DNA of 64,000 nucleotides from Isoetes taiwanensis (taxonomy: Eukaryota; Streptophyta; Lycopodiopsida; Isoetales; Isoetaceae): contig JAJEKV010000027.1 in NCBI GenBank assembly GCA_021234155.1, forward strand, positions 12,660,716 through 12,724,715, in the 5' to 3' direction. The position numbers and the translations under genes are program-made. Positions 23,392 through 34,414 of the stretch are shown piece after piece. Under the pieces are notes generated by a model. The model was given only the letters and a program-made list of their open reading frames with translations. It made no database searches and was not told the DNA's origin. Positions within the stretch are counted from its first letter, which is position 1. Every line of letters begins with the position of its first letter.

Positions 23392-23652
23392 GGTGAATGA
23401 AGTTCTCTTTATTTCTTATTGCAGTTCAGAAACAATGCATAGAGTTTTGTTATAGTAGTTCATAAGTTCATTCCATTGATTTATTGAGTATTGGGCAAGG
23501 CTTGCTTGATTTTTTTCACTTTTTAGACTAGGTCTCACACAACTACGATGGTTTACTTCACCCACTTGAGCAAATGGATATAAATGGGTATGGGTCCTTT
23601 TAAAAACGAAGCCAAAGTTTGCTTATTGAAAGGCTTTTTTGTTTTTTGGCAG

Positions 23653-23848
23653 GTTGTAGCCTTGGCAACTATAGCAATGAAACCTGTTCCATTTTCATCC
23701 ATATTGGACAAACTCAGCCTGACAGAGGAAAATTACGGCAGCTTAAGGCATTTCTTTATTGAGACAATGGATGACCATGCATTGCCACTTTCCTTGCAAC
23801 AGCGAGTGATTGAAGCGAATCCACCAGAGATGGTTTTCAAACTAAAAG
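23653..23848 (+). pseudogene. Captured exon with both splice sites, unknown gene
   Basis: A T-rich tract and TTTTGGCAG precede the exon, and AAAAG/GTAGCG ends it. The 196-bp exon is open and codes for about 65 residues including SSILDKLSLTEENYGSLRHF and LPLSLQQRVIEANPPEM. Clean splice borders and an uninterrupted frame show capture of a genomic, intron-containing fragment. I do not recognise the family. It lies 1.7 kb inside the Helitron. Confidence 0.5.
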
Positions 23849-24607
23849 GTAGCGACATTCGCCATTTTTTTTGAAGCCACGGTCCCTCCACAAGGTGCTG
23901 GTTGAAATTGCACCTCTGCCCAAAACTAAGTTGATATGAAGCAATTCAGAAGAAAAATAGTGTCGATACAAGGTCTACAAGTTAGATATAGGCTAAATAA
24001 CAAGCCATTGATCAGAAGCAATTTACAATTAATGCGGGAATATACCATAGGTTATAGAAGAATTGCATGTCCGTGCTAACATGTGGGCTGCGTCACTGGA
24101 ACGAGAAAAGCCTTTGTCCTTTTGCTTAAGAAGCTGGCATTTGGAAACCGTCTATTCTTTTGTCGACTTGCGTAGGACTAGAAATTCCTCTGAACTGAAG
24201 GAACATGGCCAGCTTGCTATTAAATCTTTACTCTGATGTCTGTGAAAGTCACATCAGCTTCAAAAAATATGACATGCTATGGTTATTTGCATGGCTGACA
24301 GTGTGATGAGACTGGTCCATCTACAACACCATTTGTCTTTCCAAGAATATCAGGATGTGCTTCTTAGATAATAAACAGATGAAATAATCCTTGCAAGAGG
24401 TTGCAGTGTATCTATAATATAAGAAAGCTTTCCTTGGACCAGTAGTTTTCTACTCTTCCTTTTTCCCTCGAGCAGTGGAAAATTTTATTACTTCTAAGCC
24501 GTTTGTATTGGAGAAGGAAAATTTAACTTCAATCCATTTTCCAAGATATTTTTACAAAGTTTATATGAATTGCAATACACAATTGCACGAACGTCTTAAA
24601 TATTGAC

Positions 24608-24750
24608 CATCGTTATGGTTAGCATCCTTCTATTGTGCAGGTGCTGAACACGAGGGCAAAAAAAAAGTGTAGGTTCAAATCCTGCATATTCTGATGAGCT
24701 GGTGAAGAGAAACGTTCGCGGCGGCGCTGCCGCGATAAGGTCTTCTTGTT
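24608..24750 (+). repeat. tRNA-related module 1 with GC hairpin
   Basis: Contains A-box-like TGGTTAGCATCC (24616) and B-box-like GGTTCAAATCC (24672-24682), 56 bp apart as in RNA polymerase III promoters. Then come GAGAAACGTTCGCGG and a hairpin with arms CGCGGC/GCCGCG (24717-24734), ending in TTCTTGTT. Related copies are at 27715, 31725 and 47010. It resembles a tRNA-derived SINE whose 3' part is a GC hairpin followed by TTCTTGTA. TATATAAAG follows directly. Confidence 0.6.
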
Positions 24751-24761
24751 ATCACTACCTA

Positions 24762-24901
24762 TATAAAGCAGTGTAATTTGTTCTCATAAAAAATTCACTT
24801 CTAATATTTCTGGGCTGAGACGAGCCCACAGGTTGCCACGTATATTTATTTAGGCCTTTCTAAAATAAGAGGAGAAAAAATTGTTGCTGCCACACGTGTC
24901 C
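24762..24901 (+). promoter_or_regulatory. TATA/ACGT module 2 of the Helitron
   Basis: TATAAAG (24762-24768), then TTCTAATATTT, CCACGT (near 24837) and CACACGTGTCC (24891-24901). The order and the TTCTAATATTT string are shared with module 3 at 27776. No clear coding start follows. Role uncertain. Confidence 0.4.
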
Positions 24902-25215
24902 TTTTCTTCTGGTCGAAGACTCCTCCTTTTCTTCAGGTCGAAGAAACCCATTATTACCCCAAGGCACCTCTGTTCACCCCTGTTCTGCGATCGCCTGTTC
25001 TGATGCAAGCAATGATCCGGCAGGCTATTGCTTGGAGCTATGGAGGCAAGGGCTGCCGGAACAACCTCGCTATCATAAGACGTACTTTCGAAGGGTATGG
25101 CGCTTGTGGTAGATGTCCTCATTCTGGCATTCCGGCAAGGGCACTCTTCCAGCATATGTGGTATTGCTCTGGTTGTGTCTCTGTACAGGTTTTAGACTGC
25201 CCCATTTCCACTGCT
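24902..25215 (+). pseudogene. Fragment in Helitron, unknown
   Basis: Weakly coding sequence after module 2. One frame holds a cysteine cluster (GACGRCPHSGIPARALF, then YCSGC). Another starts at an ATG near 25041 and meets a stop. It ends near a possible splice border (TGTACAG/GTTTTA). Not recognised. Confidence 0.25.
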
Positions 25216-25336
25216 TAGATCTACTACTCTAGAAGGTGGCCGTCTGAAGCTTTTGGTTTTTGAGATGGGCATTCTGTATGATTTTAGCGATTTGTAGCAT
25301 GATTTTAAGAATGCAAATATCTCTGTATATGTGCAG

Positions 25337-25502
25337 CAATAGGGCTTTCAAGCTGGGTTCTGCAAAAATACAGGGCACTAGAAAATCCGAGGCAATATGT
25401 GGAAATCCTGGCCAGCCGCACTATGCAACGAATTGTGACAAGCCATTGTCACAAAGAAAATTTGCTCCCTGTGGAGCTTGCGATGACATGAATGACATAT
25501 GA
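25337..25502 (+). pseudogene. Captured terminal exon with zinc-knuckle-like motif
   Basis: A splice acceptor (ATGTGCAG) is followed by an open frame of 55 codons ending in TGA. The sequence has CGNPGQPHYATNC, close to the CCHC knuckle pattern C-x2-C-x4-H-x4-C but with the second cysteine missing, then a further C-x2-C (APCGAC). A nucleic-acid-binding knuckle protein is a guess; the family is not recognised. Confidence 0.4.
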
Positions 25503-25659
25503 CTTTTTTCTTCAAATTTGCTCTGTTCATGTTCTATCATCTGGCTTTGGACTGTCCCTGCTCTATGCTCTGATATTTTAGGCGAAAACAGAGGATTTAG
25601 AGCGTGAATCCAACCATCTAGGCATGTTTTGTTTTCTTTTCTTAAACTTACTGCCTGAT

Positions 25660-25935
25660 CTAAGGTATCTTCTTGCCGATTGGCATGTATTTACTACCTA
25701 GCTTTTCTTGCATTGCTTGAACTGCATAGGGTTCTAGTTCTGGAAAAGAATTGACAAGAATCCACCTTGCAAGTTTTAGATTAGAATTTCGCCGGCGGCA
25801 TTTCTCCAAAAAATTACCGCCTGGGATTCTGCTGGGGCTCTGATATTCCGACAAATCCTCTGCAGCGAGAGGCTTGACGCCTGGAATGTCCGATACTCGC
25901 TTGCAGATCTCATTCTTTACCTCCAAATCTGCATG
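25660..25935 (-). pseudogene. UDP-glycosyltransferase exon fragment (antisense)
   Basis: On the minus strand a splice acceptor (CATGCAG near 25930) precedes about 89 open codons. They include SDIPGVKPLAAEDLSEY, WILVNSFPELEPYAVQAM and KLGSKYMPIGKKIP, which match the middle of plant family-1 UDP-glycosyltransferases (W-x-L-V-N-S-F-x-E-L-E-P and the following P-x-G). These enzymes move sugars from UDP-sugars to small molecules in the cytosol. The UDP-sugar-binding PSPG box and the N-terminal acceptor half are absent, so this is a fragment. It lies opposite in direction to the other captured exons. Family assignment is firm; the donor gene is unknown. Confidence 0.8.
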
Positions 25936-26821
25936 AAAAAATGATTCAATGCTTTTACTTTCTTTTTCTAATTATCAGAATTAAGATCAGTACCATCGAC
26001 AGGGATAAAAAAGGGAAGATAATAATCTATACAGCTTCAAGTAGCAGATCCAGGGCAGTAAATTGCGACAGGGATCTTCAGACTGTTTGCAAGATCCACA
26101 ACAAAATCCATGAAGTAATCCACGATTTGTTGTCAAGAAATCTCTGGACTAAGGCGTGAAGAGAGGGTTTAGTATGTAGCAGGGCCTCCATAAACAAAAT
26201 GGGATCGTGGGAAACTTGGGATCCATGGGGAGCAGAGATTTGACTACTAGAACGCCCCTTCTTCTCAAGGATTCGTCTGCCTTACTATATGCCCTGCTTG
26301 CTAGGCATTGCTTTATGCATTTTCGTATTCGTAACGAACACATGGTTCAAATTAGGCCTAAGTGCAACTTCTGCCATCTATAAAAGTGCCCAAAGGCTAT
26401 GGCGGATGCCAAAACAGTCGGCTACGTTGCAAAAAAATATTGATGAGCAACAGAAAATGAATAGGGCTATTAGCAACCCTGGTGACGCTGCAGATCTCTC
26501 ACACGCAGATCTCTCACTTGCCATATGGTAACAACATTTATCTGTCATCGCAACAAAACACATATCAAGAGCAATCAACATGTATTTCTTTAACCAACAT
26601 GTACCACAAAGCTTTTTCATCATCTTACACTCATAATTGTCAAAAGATTGGAATTTGGTTATGCTGTAAATATTTTCAATGTTTTCCCAGATTTGCTAAT
26701 GTATGGTCAATTCACCATCTTCTGGTTTTTGATGCAATTGCTTCCTCTGTATTTTAAGATGCACATCATGTCTTTATAGATGCATAAAAGATTGAAGAGC
26801 AATGCATTTTTGTTATCATAT

Positions 26822-26975
26822 GCAGTGGAGCTGGAAGAAATATGGTCACAGTTTGGTGCAGAAAAGGGATGAGTAATCGTATGTACATACAGTGGCAGCC
26901 TGTAGCTCAAAGCTGGAAGAAATATGATCACAGTTTGGTGCAGAAAAGGGATGAGTAATCATATGTGCCTGTAGC
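26822..26975 (+). repeat. Tandem duplication in Helitron, about 87-bp period
   Basis: AGCTGGAAGAAATATG(G/A)TCAC and the following GTTTGGTGCAGAAAAGGGATG occur twice, near 26828 and 26912. Each copy ends with CCTGTAGCTCA. Only small differences separate them. Confidence 0.88.
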
Positions 26976-27714
26976 TCACTATAAATGCAGGGGACATGAT
27001 GATTTCTATCCATTAAGTTAAAAGCTAATATTAATGAACATACACAAAAAATGAAATTGGAGCAAATGCCAAAAGGTCTCTCATTTGAAGCTTTTCATTC
27101 GTAGCTTACATTATCTAGCTCATAAAATAGTCTTGGATAAATATAGACAGACTTGCTGCACCAAACAGGGCTTTCCTCCAACATCGCTACCTTAACTACT
27201 GCATTGCGGTCATCCTTCGTTACAGCTTCTGCAGCTGCTCATAGTCTTTAAATCAGGCTGCTTAGTGTACGGCAAGATGCTTCACAACAGATTCGTCCTA
27301 TTCCGGTAATCGCTCTGATTTTGTTCTTCGTTATTCAAAGAGTAGATTTGTCTAAGAGTATATTAATTCGTGGTGGTTTTCCTTCTGCAACGCTGTAAAA
27401 AGATGTATCTTGCATCCCTGCATATGACACTGTGAGATATGATACCTGACCAATTTCATAATATTGATGGATCTGGATTTTTAGCCCATCAAGCTGGTTA
27501 AATTTTCACAATCCTCAAAAAGATGTGTATGTGCCATCTTTTGATTGGACTTGCTGTGATATCTATAAATCACCAAGATTAATTGAAGATGTTCAGCAAA
27601 TTTGATTGATGAAGAGAACCTAAACATTACTTTTAAGCCATTGCGATTTTAAAGAAAAAAAACTTATTCACCTTGGTAGAATAAGCAGGATGTTGCATGT
27701 TAGGCTATTTGTTA

Positions 27715-27772
27715 CGGGTTGGGAAAGAGAAACGTTCGCGGCGGCCTTGGCCGCCGCGATAAGTTTCTTGTA
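27715..27772 (+). repeat. GC-hairpin module 2 (5'-truncated)
   Basis: GAGAAACGTTCGCGG followed by a perfect 10-bp hairpin, arms CGCGGCGGCC (27737-27746) and GGCCGCCGCG (27749-27758) with a two-base loop, then ATAAGTTTCTTGTA. No tRNA-like boxes precede it, so the 5' part is lost. TATAAAG follows at 27776. Confidence 0.8.
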
Positions 27773-27775
27773 AAT

Positions 27776-27871
27776 TATAAAGCGATACCCTTTTTTTTTT
27801 GATTCTAATATTTTTCTCGGGAAAAGTTTTGGGGCGACACGTGGATGAGTTTCTAAAGCGGGCACGTGTCC
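27776..27871 (+). promoter_or_regulatory. TATA/ACGT module 3 of the Helitron
   Basis: TATAAAG (27776-27782), TTCTAATATTT, GACACGTGG (27836-27844) and GCACGTGTCC (27862-27871). It has the same layout as modules 1 and 2. An open frame of about 85 codons begins near 27966, but it has no recognised motif. Confidence 0.4.
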
Positions 27872-27965
27872 TTAAAACTAAAATAAATGAAAATTAAAAA
27901 AAGGCGCGTCCCTTTCTTGTGCGCAAGCAATCCGTGGAGATTGCAATCCGCCCCGCTCCACCGGC

Positions 27966-28220
27966 ATGGACTCATTCAGAAGGCCCATCCTTACCACTTT
28001 CCACAAAGCCAGGAAAAAGGATCCGACATTCTTCCTCTCCAAGGAATCCTTCCTCTCAGCAATCCTTGGTGGCCGTCTTTGCGCATTTGCTTTTCTCAAG
28101 CTTATTAGGGCTAATCTTGAGGGATTGCAGAAGCGGCTCTTTTATTATGTGCATTACGCTCTATTTGCACATCCGAGCTCTACGAGAATGCAATCTATGG
28201 CTCAACGGTTTGGACATTGG
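27966..28220 (+). pseudogene. Exon-like fragment after module 3, unknown
   Basis: Open frame MDSFRRPILTTFHKARKK continuing to QSMAQRFGHW, with a possible GT donor near 28220 (CATTG/GTAATT). Composition is protein-like. A promoter-like module lies upstream at the expected distance. Family not recognised. Confidence 0.35.
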
Positions 28221-28519
28221 TAATTTTCTCCGGCTCTAGTTTAACGAGCTCACGGGTCTTTTGGGAGTCCGAAATGTGGGTTATTGTGTGCTTGCTGCGC
28301 CAGATAATGCATCGGTGGAGATCATTGCTTTCAAAAGCGAACCACGTTTCTAATTTGTCGCCCGAACATTATTTCCCGGCCGAGAGTTCTCCGATTTTTG
28401 TGGGGAATGCTTCAGCGGCTTTTACTTCTCCCCTTTTTGGGCTTGTTTTCAGGTTAAGTGCCGCCATGGCGGCATCCATTAAACCCTCGGATGGTTTTGT
28501 TGTGCATGTATTTATCCTT

Positions 28520-30110
28520 TGGAGCAACAAAGCACTTCCGGTAATGACGAGGTAATGGCAAGGGTAATTGCCCATCGTAAAACTGCCTCTGTGTTTTGGC
28601 ATGTTATACTGATCATTGGAACACTGTATTGCTTCTCAAGGTACATTTTTGGTATTGGAATGTAGACAAGTAATCATTTGGTATGTTTTACTATGTTGTC
28701 ATACCTAAACATCACGGTGTGGGCTTTTTGTCTGCTGCCTACCTATTATAGAACGGCCTATGTAGATGGGAATGATATGCACAATTCTGGTCTGTTAGAA
28801 GTATAAAAGAATGCCAAGTTTGGACTATGCTTAGCCTTCCTGTGCGGATGGCTCTTGAAACAGTTTTCTGTCGAGGGTAGAAATATGGCGATAACTCTTA
28901 AATGGAAGCTGTGTTTTTTGGAAGAACATCCATCGAGAAAGGTCAATGGAAGGTCCTCAATTGATGCTAGGCATCCATTTTCCAAATTCTTAGCATAAAG
29001 TGGGCCAAAACGATTGCCAAATCAAGCAATGTCTTGCTGCCACAGTTCCTACAGTTGGGTAGAAATATGGCCATAACTCCTAAACAAAGCTCTATTATGC
29101 ATTGCAAGAACATGTACCGGAAAGATCATTGGACGGTCCACAAATGTTGCTAGGCATACATTTTTCAAATGCTTAGTATAAATGGGTCAAACCACCAGGT
29201 ATGTGCTCTTGAACTTGGTTTTTACAGCTGCAACAAATTTTGTTATGGGCAGTTGAATGCTTTGGTCTTCCTGAACAATGTATAGCTTTGTTCTTTGGAG
29301 CAACAAAGCACCGGTAATGGCGAGGTAATTGCCCATCATCAAAGCTGCCTCTGTGTTTTGGCATGTTATCAGTCATTGGAACACTGTGTATTGCTTCTCT
29401 AGGTACATTTTTTTGGTATTGGAATGTAGACAAGTAATCATTTGGTATGTTTTACTATGTTGTCATACCTAAACATGCGGTATGGGCTTTTTGTCTGCTT
29501 CCTACCTATTATAGAACGGCCTATGTAGATGGGAATGATATGCACAATTCTGGTCTGTTAGAAGTATAAAGAATGCCAAGTTTGGACTATGCTTAGCCTT
29601 CTGTTGGATGGCTCTTGAAAACGATTTTACAGTCGGTAGAAATATGGCGATAACTCTTAAATGGAAGGCTTGTTTTCTGGGCGGAAGAACATCCATCGAA
29701 AGGTCACTTGGAAGGTCCTCAATTGATGCTAGGGCATCCATTTTCCAAATTCTTAGCATAAGTGGGCCAAAACAGTGCCAAATCAAGCAATGTCTTGCTG
29801 CCACAGTTTTACAGTTGGGTAGAAATATGGCCATAACTCCTAAACGAAAGCTCTATTGTCTGTGCAAGAACATGTACTAGAAATATGGCCATAACTCCTA
29901 AACGAAAAGCTCTATTGTCTGTGCAAGAACATGTCTTGGAAAGATCATTGGACTGGCCCACAAATGTTGCTAGGCATACATTTTTCAAATGCTTAGTATA
30001 AATGGGTCAAACCACCAGGTATGTGCTCTTGAATTTGGTTTTACAGCCGCAAACAAATTTTTGTTATGGGCAGGTTGAATGCTTGGTCTTCCTGAACAAT
30101 GTATAGCTTT
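28520..30110 (+). repeat. Tandem duplication in Helitron, about 778-bp period
   Basis: A unit starting GGAGCAACAAAGCA runs from about 28520 to 29297 and is repeated from about 29298 to 30110. Shared landmarks include ACCTATTATAGAACGGCC, TTTGGACTATGCTTAGCC and CATAACTCCTAAAC. The second unit also has an inner duplication near 29820-29930. Copies differ by small indels. No gene is visible. Confidence 0.9.
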
Positions 30111-31720
30111 GTTATCTTTATGCTTTCCTTGGCAAGGGCTTCATGGCCTTGATCTTTAAGGAAAAAAATACGAAACAAGGTGTAGATCCACATGCAATCA
30201 TTTTTTTTTGAGTGCTTTGAAGGCGTACATTAGTGCCAAAACTAGAAGGTTGATTCATAATTAAATTAATTAGCAAGAATATCCAATTTTAGGCATTAAG
30301 CTCACACGTTATGGCAAATGTGAGAGCACGGTCTTGAACTTAGAATATTTGGTAATCATAATGTCTTTTTTTTCACATGCATTAATTTTTTTTATATGTC
30401 TTTGTAATGCTCGATATTGCTTTTTAATTTCAAGCTCTAATTCTACATTTATCGAAGGAAAATCTACAATGAAATAGAAGGAAGGTTTATAGAGACCTAC
30501 AAATTTCTATTTGAACTCTTTGAATCATGTAGATTGCTGGATTGAAGCAAGAAAAACCCCTCTAATTATGAAGTTGCCTAACAAAGTGGGTCTCTGAATG
30601 GAGTGCCTTCCATCATTCCAATGGGTGTATATGTTTGTTCAGCATAATTTGGACCACATGCAAGTGACCCAATCTGGAGCCTATCGACCACAATACGTTT
30701 TGCAGGTTACCATGAACATAAAAGGTGGATTGCCACCTATGGTCCATAGTAGACACTAAGTTCTTTAGATGGAATAGAATACTATATGAAAGTATCTCTG
30801 CGAATTCTTCTGCTATATATAACTTCATATACAGAGCGAACGTTATATGGTGCTATGTGATGAAACATATTTACTGAGCATTTATGCCATGCTTTAAATT
30901 ATGAAGAATGAAGAAGGGTGGATTGGATTTGTACTAAGTTTAAATTATGAAAAATGAAGAATGGTGTAGACGTGTAAATATATATCTCAACCTAGAAGAA
31001 CGTTGATATCACAATCAAGTTATTGTATATTATGAGGCCTAGACCTTTTATTCTAGGACCTAGACCTCTTATGGCATAACAACGATGTCACGTTCCACCC
31101 TTGATTCTAGGGGCACAGAGGGCAAGTTGACCCCGGTGGACACACCATGAAGTGTAGTTACAAGCAACATCGGGTAGAATGGCAAAATGTCAAATAACTG
31201 ACACGACATAATTGGCTCATGCACTTGAAATGCTTGCAACCAAACTTTAAGTTGCAAGAACGGATAGAAATGGACTTTGGTTGCATGTAATGCATGTGCC
31301 TTAGTACACCAAATTTGCATACATTTGCAGATTGATATTCAAACCGTGTCAAGCATGTATCATTTTTCCAAACATCGTTCTCATTTAGATTGTCGTTCTC
31401 ATCATTTACATTTTGTTTCAGCAGAGGTCAAATTTGATCTACCACGTTTGAAACATTTCCATACATTGAGCAGAGCAAATACTAATGTTGGGCAATATTG
31501 CATGACGGACCATCTCCATGATGCATATCATAAATTTATTCTTACCATATGGAAAGCTATTGGGTTAATGGGTTCATGTTTTATTCATATGCATTTTGAA
31601 TAACGATTTTGCATAGATATATTGGCAACTATAGAGGTTAGAATTCTCCATGCTCAAACACAGTTCAATTTTTGTATGTTCGGAACTTAGATTCTTTTGA
31701 TTTAATGCAAAACATCTTTA
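30111..31720. other. Helitron interior without recognised genes
   Basis: AT-rich sequence with only short frames. A 42-bp near-repeat around ATTATGAAGAATGAAGAA occurs near 30899 and 30947. Nothing else is seen. Confidence 0.45.
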
Positions 31721-31724
31721 AGTA

Positions 31725-31870
31725 GCAATTCGTTATGGTCAATATTCTTCTATCATGCGGGCACTGAACACAAGGCAACAAAGTGCAGGTTCAAATTATG
31801 CACGTTATAGCATGTATAGACGAGTTGGGGAAGAGAAACGTTCGGGCCGCCGCGATAAGTTTCTTGTAGT
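31725..31870 (+). repeat. tRNA-related module 3 with partial GC arm
   Basis: CGTTATGGTCAATATTCTTC, GCACTGAACAC, a B-box-like GGTTCAAATTA (31788-31798), then GAGAAACGTTCGGGCCGCCGCG, here lacking the left hairpin arm, and ATAAGTTTCTTGTA. It aligns end to end with module 1 at 24608. AATAAAG follows. Confidence 0.7.
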
Positions 31871-34386
31871 AATAAAGGAGTTTTGGGATAATCTGTGCGC
31901 GCAATCCTAGCCGTTGAATTTTTTTAACCTTTTTCATCCGTTGATTTTTGTGGTTTTGTTTGATCTGAGTCGGTTATCTGCAATTTGGGAGAGGTTTGTC
32001 GCCTAGAGCTCCCCACGTTGCTTTCACCGCAGGGTAATCTATGCACCCATTAACTTCATTGTGGGTCCTTTGATTATAGGATTCTATCGAAGGGCTTCTT
32101 TCAAAACGTACCAATGCATTGTGGGGCTAAGTAGGTAGATAGAACGCGTTCGTTCAGCGTTCATTATTTGATGCAATTCCATTAGGCTTCTATTTAGCTA
32201 GCGACGATCTTGGCATTTGGCATGCTTCAGAATATATAGATAGAATAGATTTTTTCAGAGCCAGTTAAATTTTCAGCTGTGAAACTTTTTTGGGAGGTTG
32301 TGTGACAGCGGAGTCAATTGTCCCTGAAAAATATGAATGGAATTGTAGCTCACAGCATTACAAGTTAGCAGTGGAACTTATTTCTAGCTTCTTGCTTCTT
32401 CAGAGCTTCCACCGAACCGAAATTTTCAAAATGAAATTTTGTTAGGTTCATTCGGTTCTAGGGTTTACTTCAGTTCATTGTTGATTCTATGTTACTTCGG
32501 TTCTTCATTTTGAAAGCCATAAGTTTCTGGACATTCAATAAATGCATTTTTGAAAGATTAAATCCAATTCAATAACCATGAGAAGCTCCTGAAGTCCTTG
32601 CTTTTAACCGTTGAAGAAAATTGGAAATCGATTGTTTTTAGATTACGGTGGTAATCCCAGTAGAAGTTCGTTTGTTCTCTGCTAGGTTCATTTTGCACAA
32701 TGGAGTCTTCTACCGCATTCGGTCCAACCCCCTTCGTGGATCCTCGGTGCATAAATGGCAACTAGGTTTTGGCAAATCTTCAACCGTGTTTACGGTAAGA
32801 ACATCCTTTGCAATTATTTGGAGATCACGGATGTAAAACCATTATGCCTTCATAATTTAAATTTTCCAAGCTTTTCTCCTAAGGACGACTTAAGACCCGG
32901 CATGTCGGGGTTTCCTTTGAAACAGTTTTTAATTTTGCACCTATTTGGCTGCTATTCTGATCCTGCATTCAACAAAGTCTGGGTCTTAATTGCTTTGGAA
33001 CTTGGTAAGTTGCATCGATATTTATGCTTTCTAGAGTTTTGAATTCGTAACATAAGCCATGTTTTGCAAGTTTATACTATAAGCCATGTTTTGTTCTGTG
33101 GATGTTGACATAAGCTGGACTATTGACATGGATCATGGAAATGATTGCTTGGCTTTTCCTAGACAACAACAACAAAAATGACTGCTTAAGTTTTGCCAAT
33201 GCACAGGACCATTTTTGTGTAAACTAGCGCATCTCTGGAGTTTTAGATATTTCTTAGTATGTTTTCTTTCTTGCATCATTTGCAATCATTAGGGTTTTGT
33301 ATAACAGATCTGCACATATCATTTGGACATGAGCCAAAGCAATGAAATCATTGTGGGGATTAGCATTAGAATAGAAGAAGGGCTATCGAGCAGATTACAA
33401 ACTCTTTGCAGATGGACATCTTCATCGTCTTATTGGCAATTCTGTAGAGGGATTTTGTACTGCATTTTTAAAGCTCAACCTTCATCTTATGTTTTGATGT
33501 TACAGCAACCTATGGAAATCAGGCAAGACAGGTTATTTGTCGACAGGTTTTGAGATTTGCAAGGGCAATGTTCTAACTCCTCTGGGAGCTTTACGCATGA
33601 AGATCCGCGAGATTCTATTAAATTTAACAGGCCACGGTTGTGATGGTTGATATGAAAGGGATCACAACATATCTCTCTACACGCAATTTGTGATTGTATT
33701 TATGATGATGATGATGCAAGAAGCGAGGTATTGGCATAATCTAAAAGCACATCACCGACATTTTTATTATAATGAAGTTGTAATTATATTTTCATTGATA
33801 ACTATAGCTTGGGGAAGATAGGTGATTGAGAAAAATGGCAAAGAATTCTCATATGTGAAAATGTGAACTTGCCAATCTTTTCAACTTTGATTTATAAAAT
33901 GAAATCAATAAATCCTAAACATTCACCATCACATTGCATGGAATTGTATTGCATGCACGAAGTAACAAATGTTGGTGTATATGCATGGACATGATAGAGC
34001 ATACCATCTAGGCTTTTCGCGGTTTCTCAATTTGACATTGACCCCGCTTTGCACAATTTTGTGACATTGACCCCGTTTTGCACATTTTTTCAATAATCAT
34101 AATTGAAAATATGCAATATGCAACGAGAATGTTCTATGATATCCAAGAGTGGATGTCACTTTAAACAGAGTGTAAGAGTTCCAACAAGAACTAAATAGAT
34201 GAATATGTGTCGACTTCACGTGTTGTCTTGGGGGGGGAGGGGGTATCATACCTATATGATCAATGCAAGATTCTTTAAACTCAATAAAAAAATTACTGTA
34301 TAAGGAGAATTTTGAACTTCCATTTTAACAAACGAACATTCTTTAACCACATATTTATTAACTTTGAAATTTAATCCCAAAGAAAA
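31871..34386. other. Helitron 3' part, exon-like bits only
   Basis: Two stretches have protein-like frames: 32650-33040 (NPLRGSSVHKWQL; another frame MATRFWQIFNRVYG) with possible splice borders, and 33330-33550 (YRADYKLFADGHLHRLIGNS). Neither is recognised. A 29-bp tandem repeat of TTGACCCCG(C/T)TTTGCACA is near 34032-34090. The last 100 bp lead into the terminal hairpin. Confidence 0.35.
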
Positions 34387-34414
34387 GCCCAGCAACGCTG
34401 GGCACTTTTTCTAG
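34387..34414 (+). other. Helitron 3' terminus: hairpin plus CTAG
   Basis: GCCCAGC (34387-34393), loop AAC, GCTGGGC (34397-34403), spacer ACTTTTT, and CTAG (34411-34414), followed by host T. This is the standard Helitron 3' end, which signals termination of rolling-circle transposition. The spacing to CTAG is 7 bases, slightly short. Confidence 0.9.

Larger units (their letters stand above)
21982..34414 (+). mobile_element. 12.43-kb non-autonomous Helitron carrying gene fragments
   Basis: The segment interrupts the 3' LTR of the copia element. It starts TCTATCTATCTTAACATATC and ends with a 7-bp hairpin followed by ACTTTTTCTAG. 5' TC, a 3' hairpin, 3' CTRR, no terminal inverted repeats, no target duplication and insertion between A and T are the Helitron hallmarks. 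No Rep or helicase coding was found inside, so it would need an autonomous partner. It holds exon-like fragments with GT/AG borders, including an antisense UDP-glycosyltransferase exon, plus tandem repeats and hairpin/TATA/ACGT modules. Several older insertions may be stacked inside it. Confidence 0.88.
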
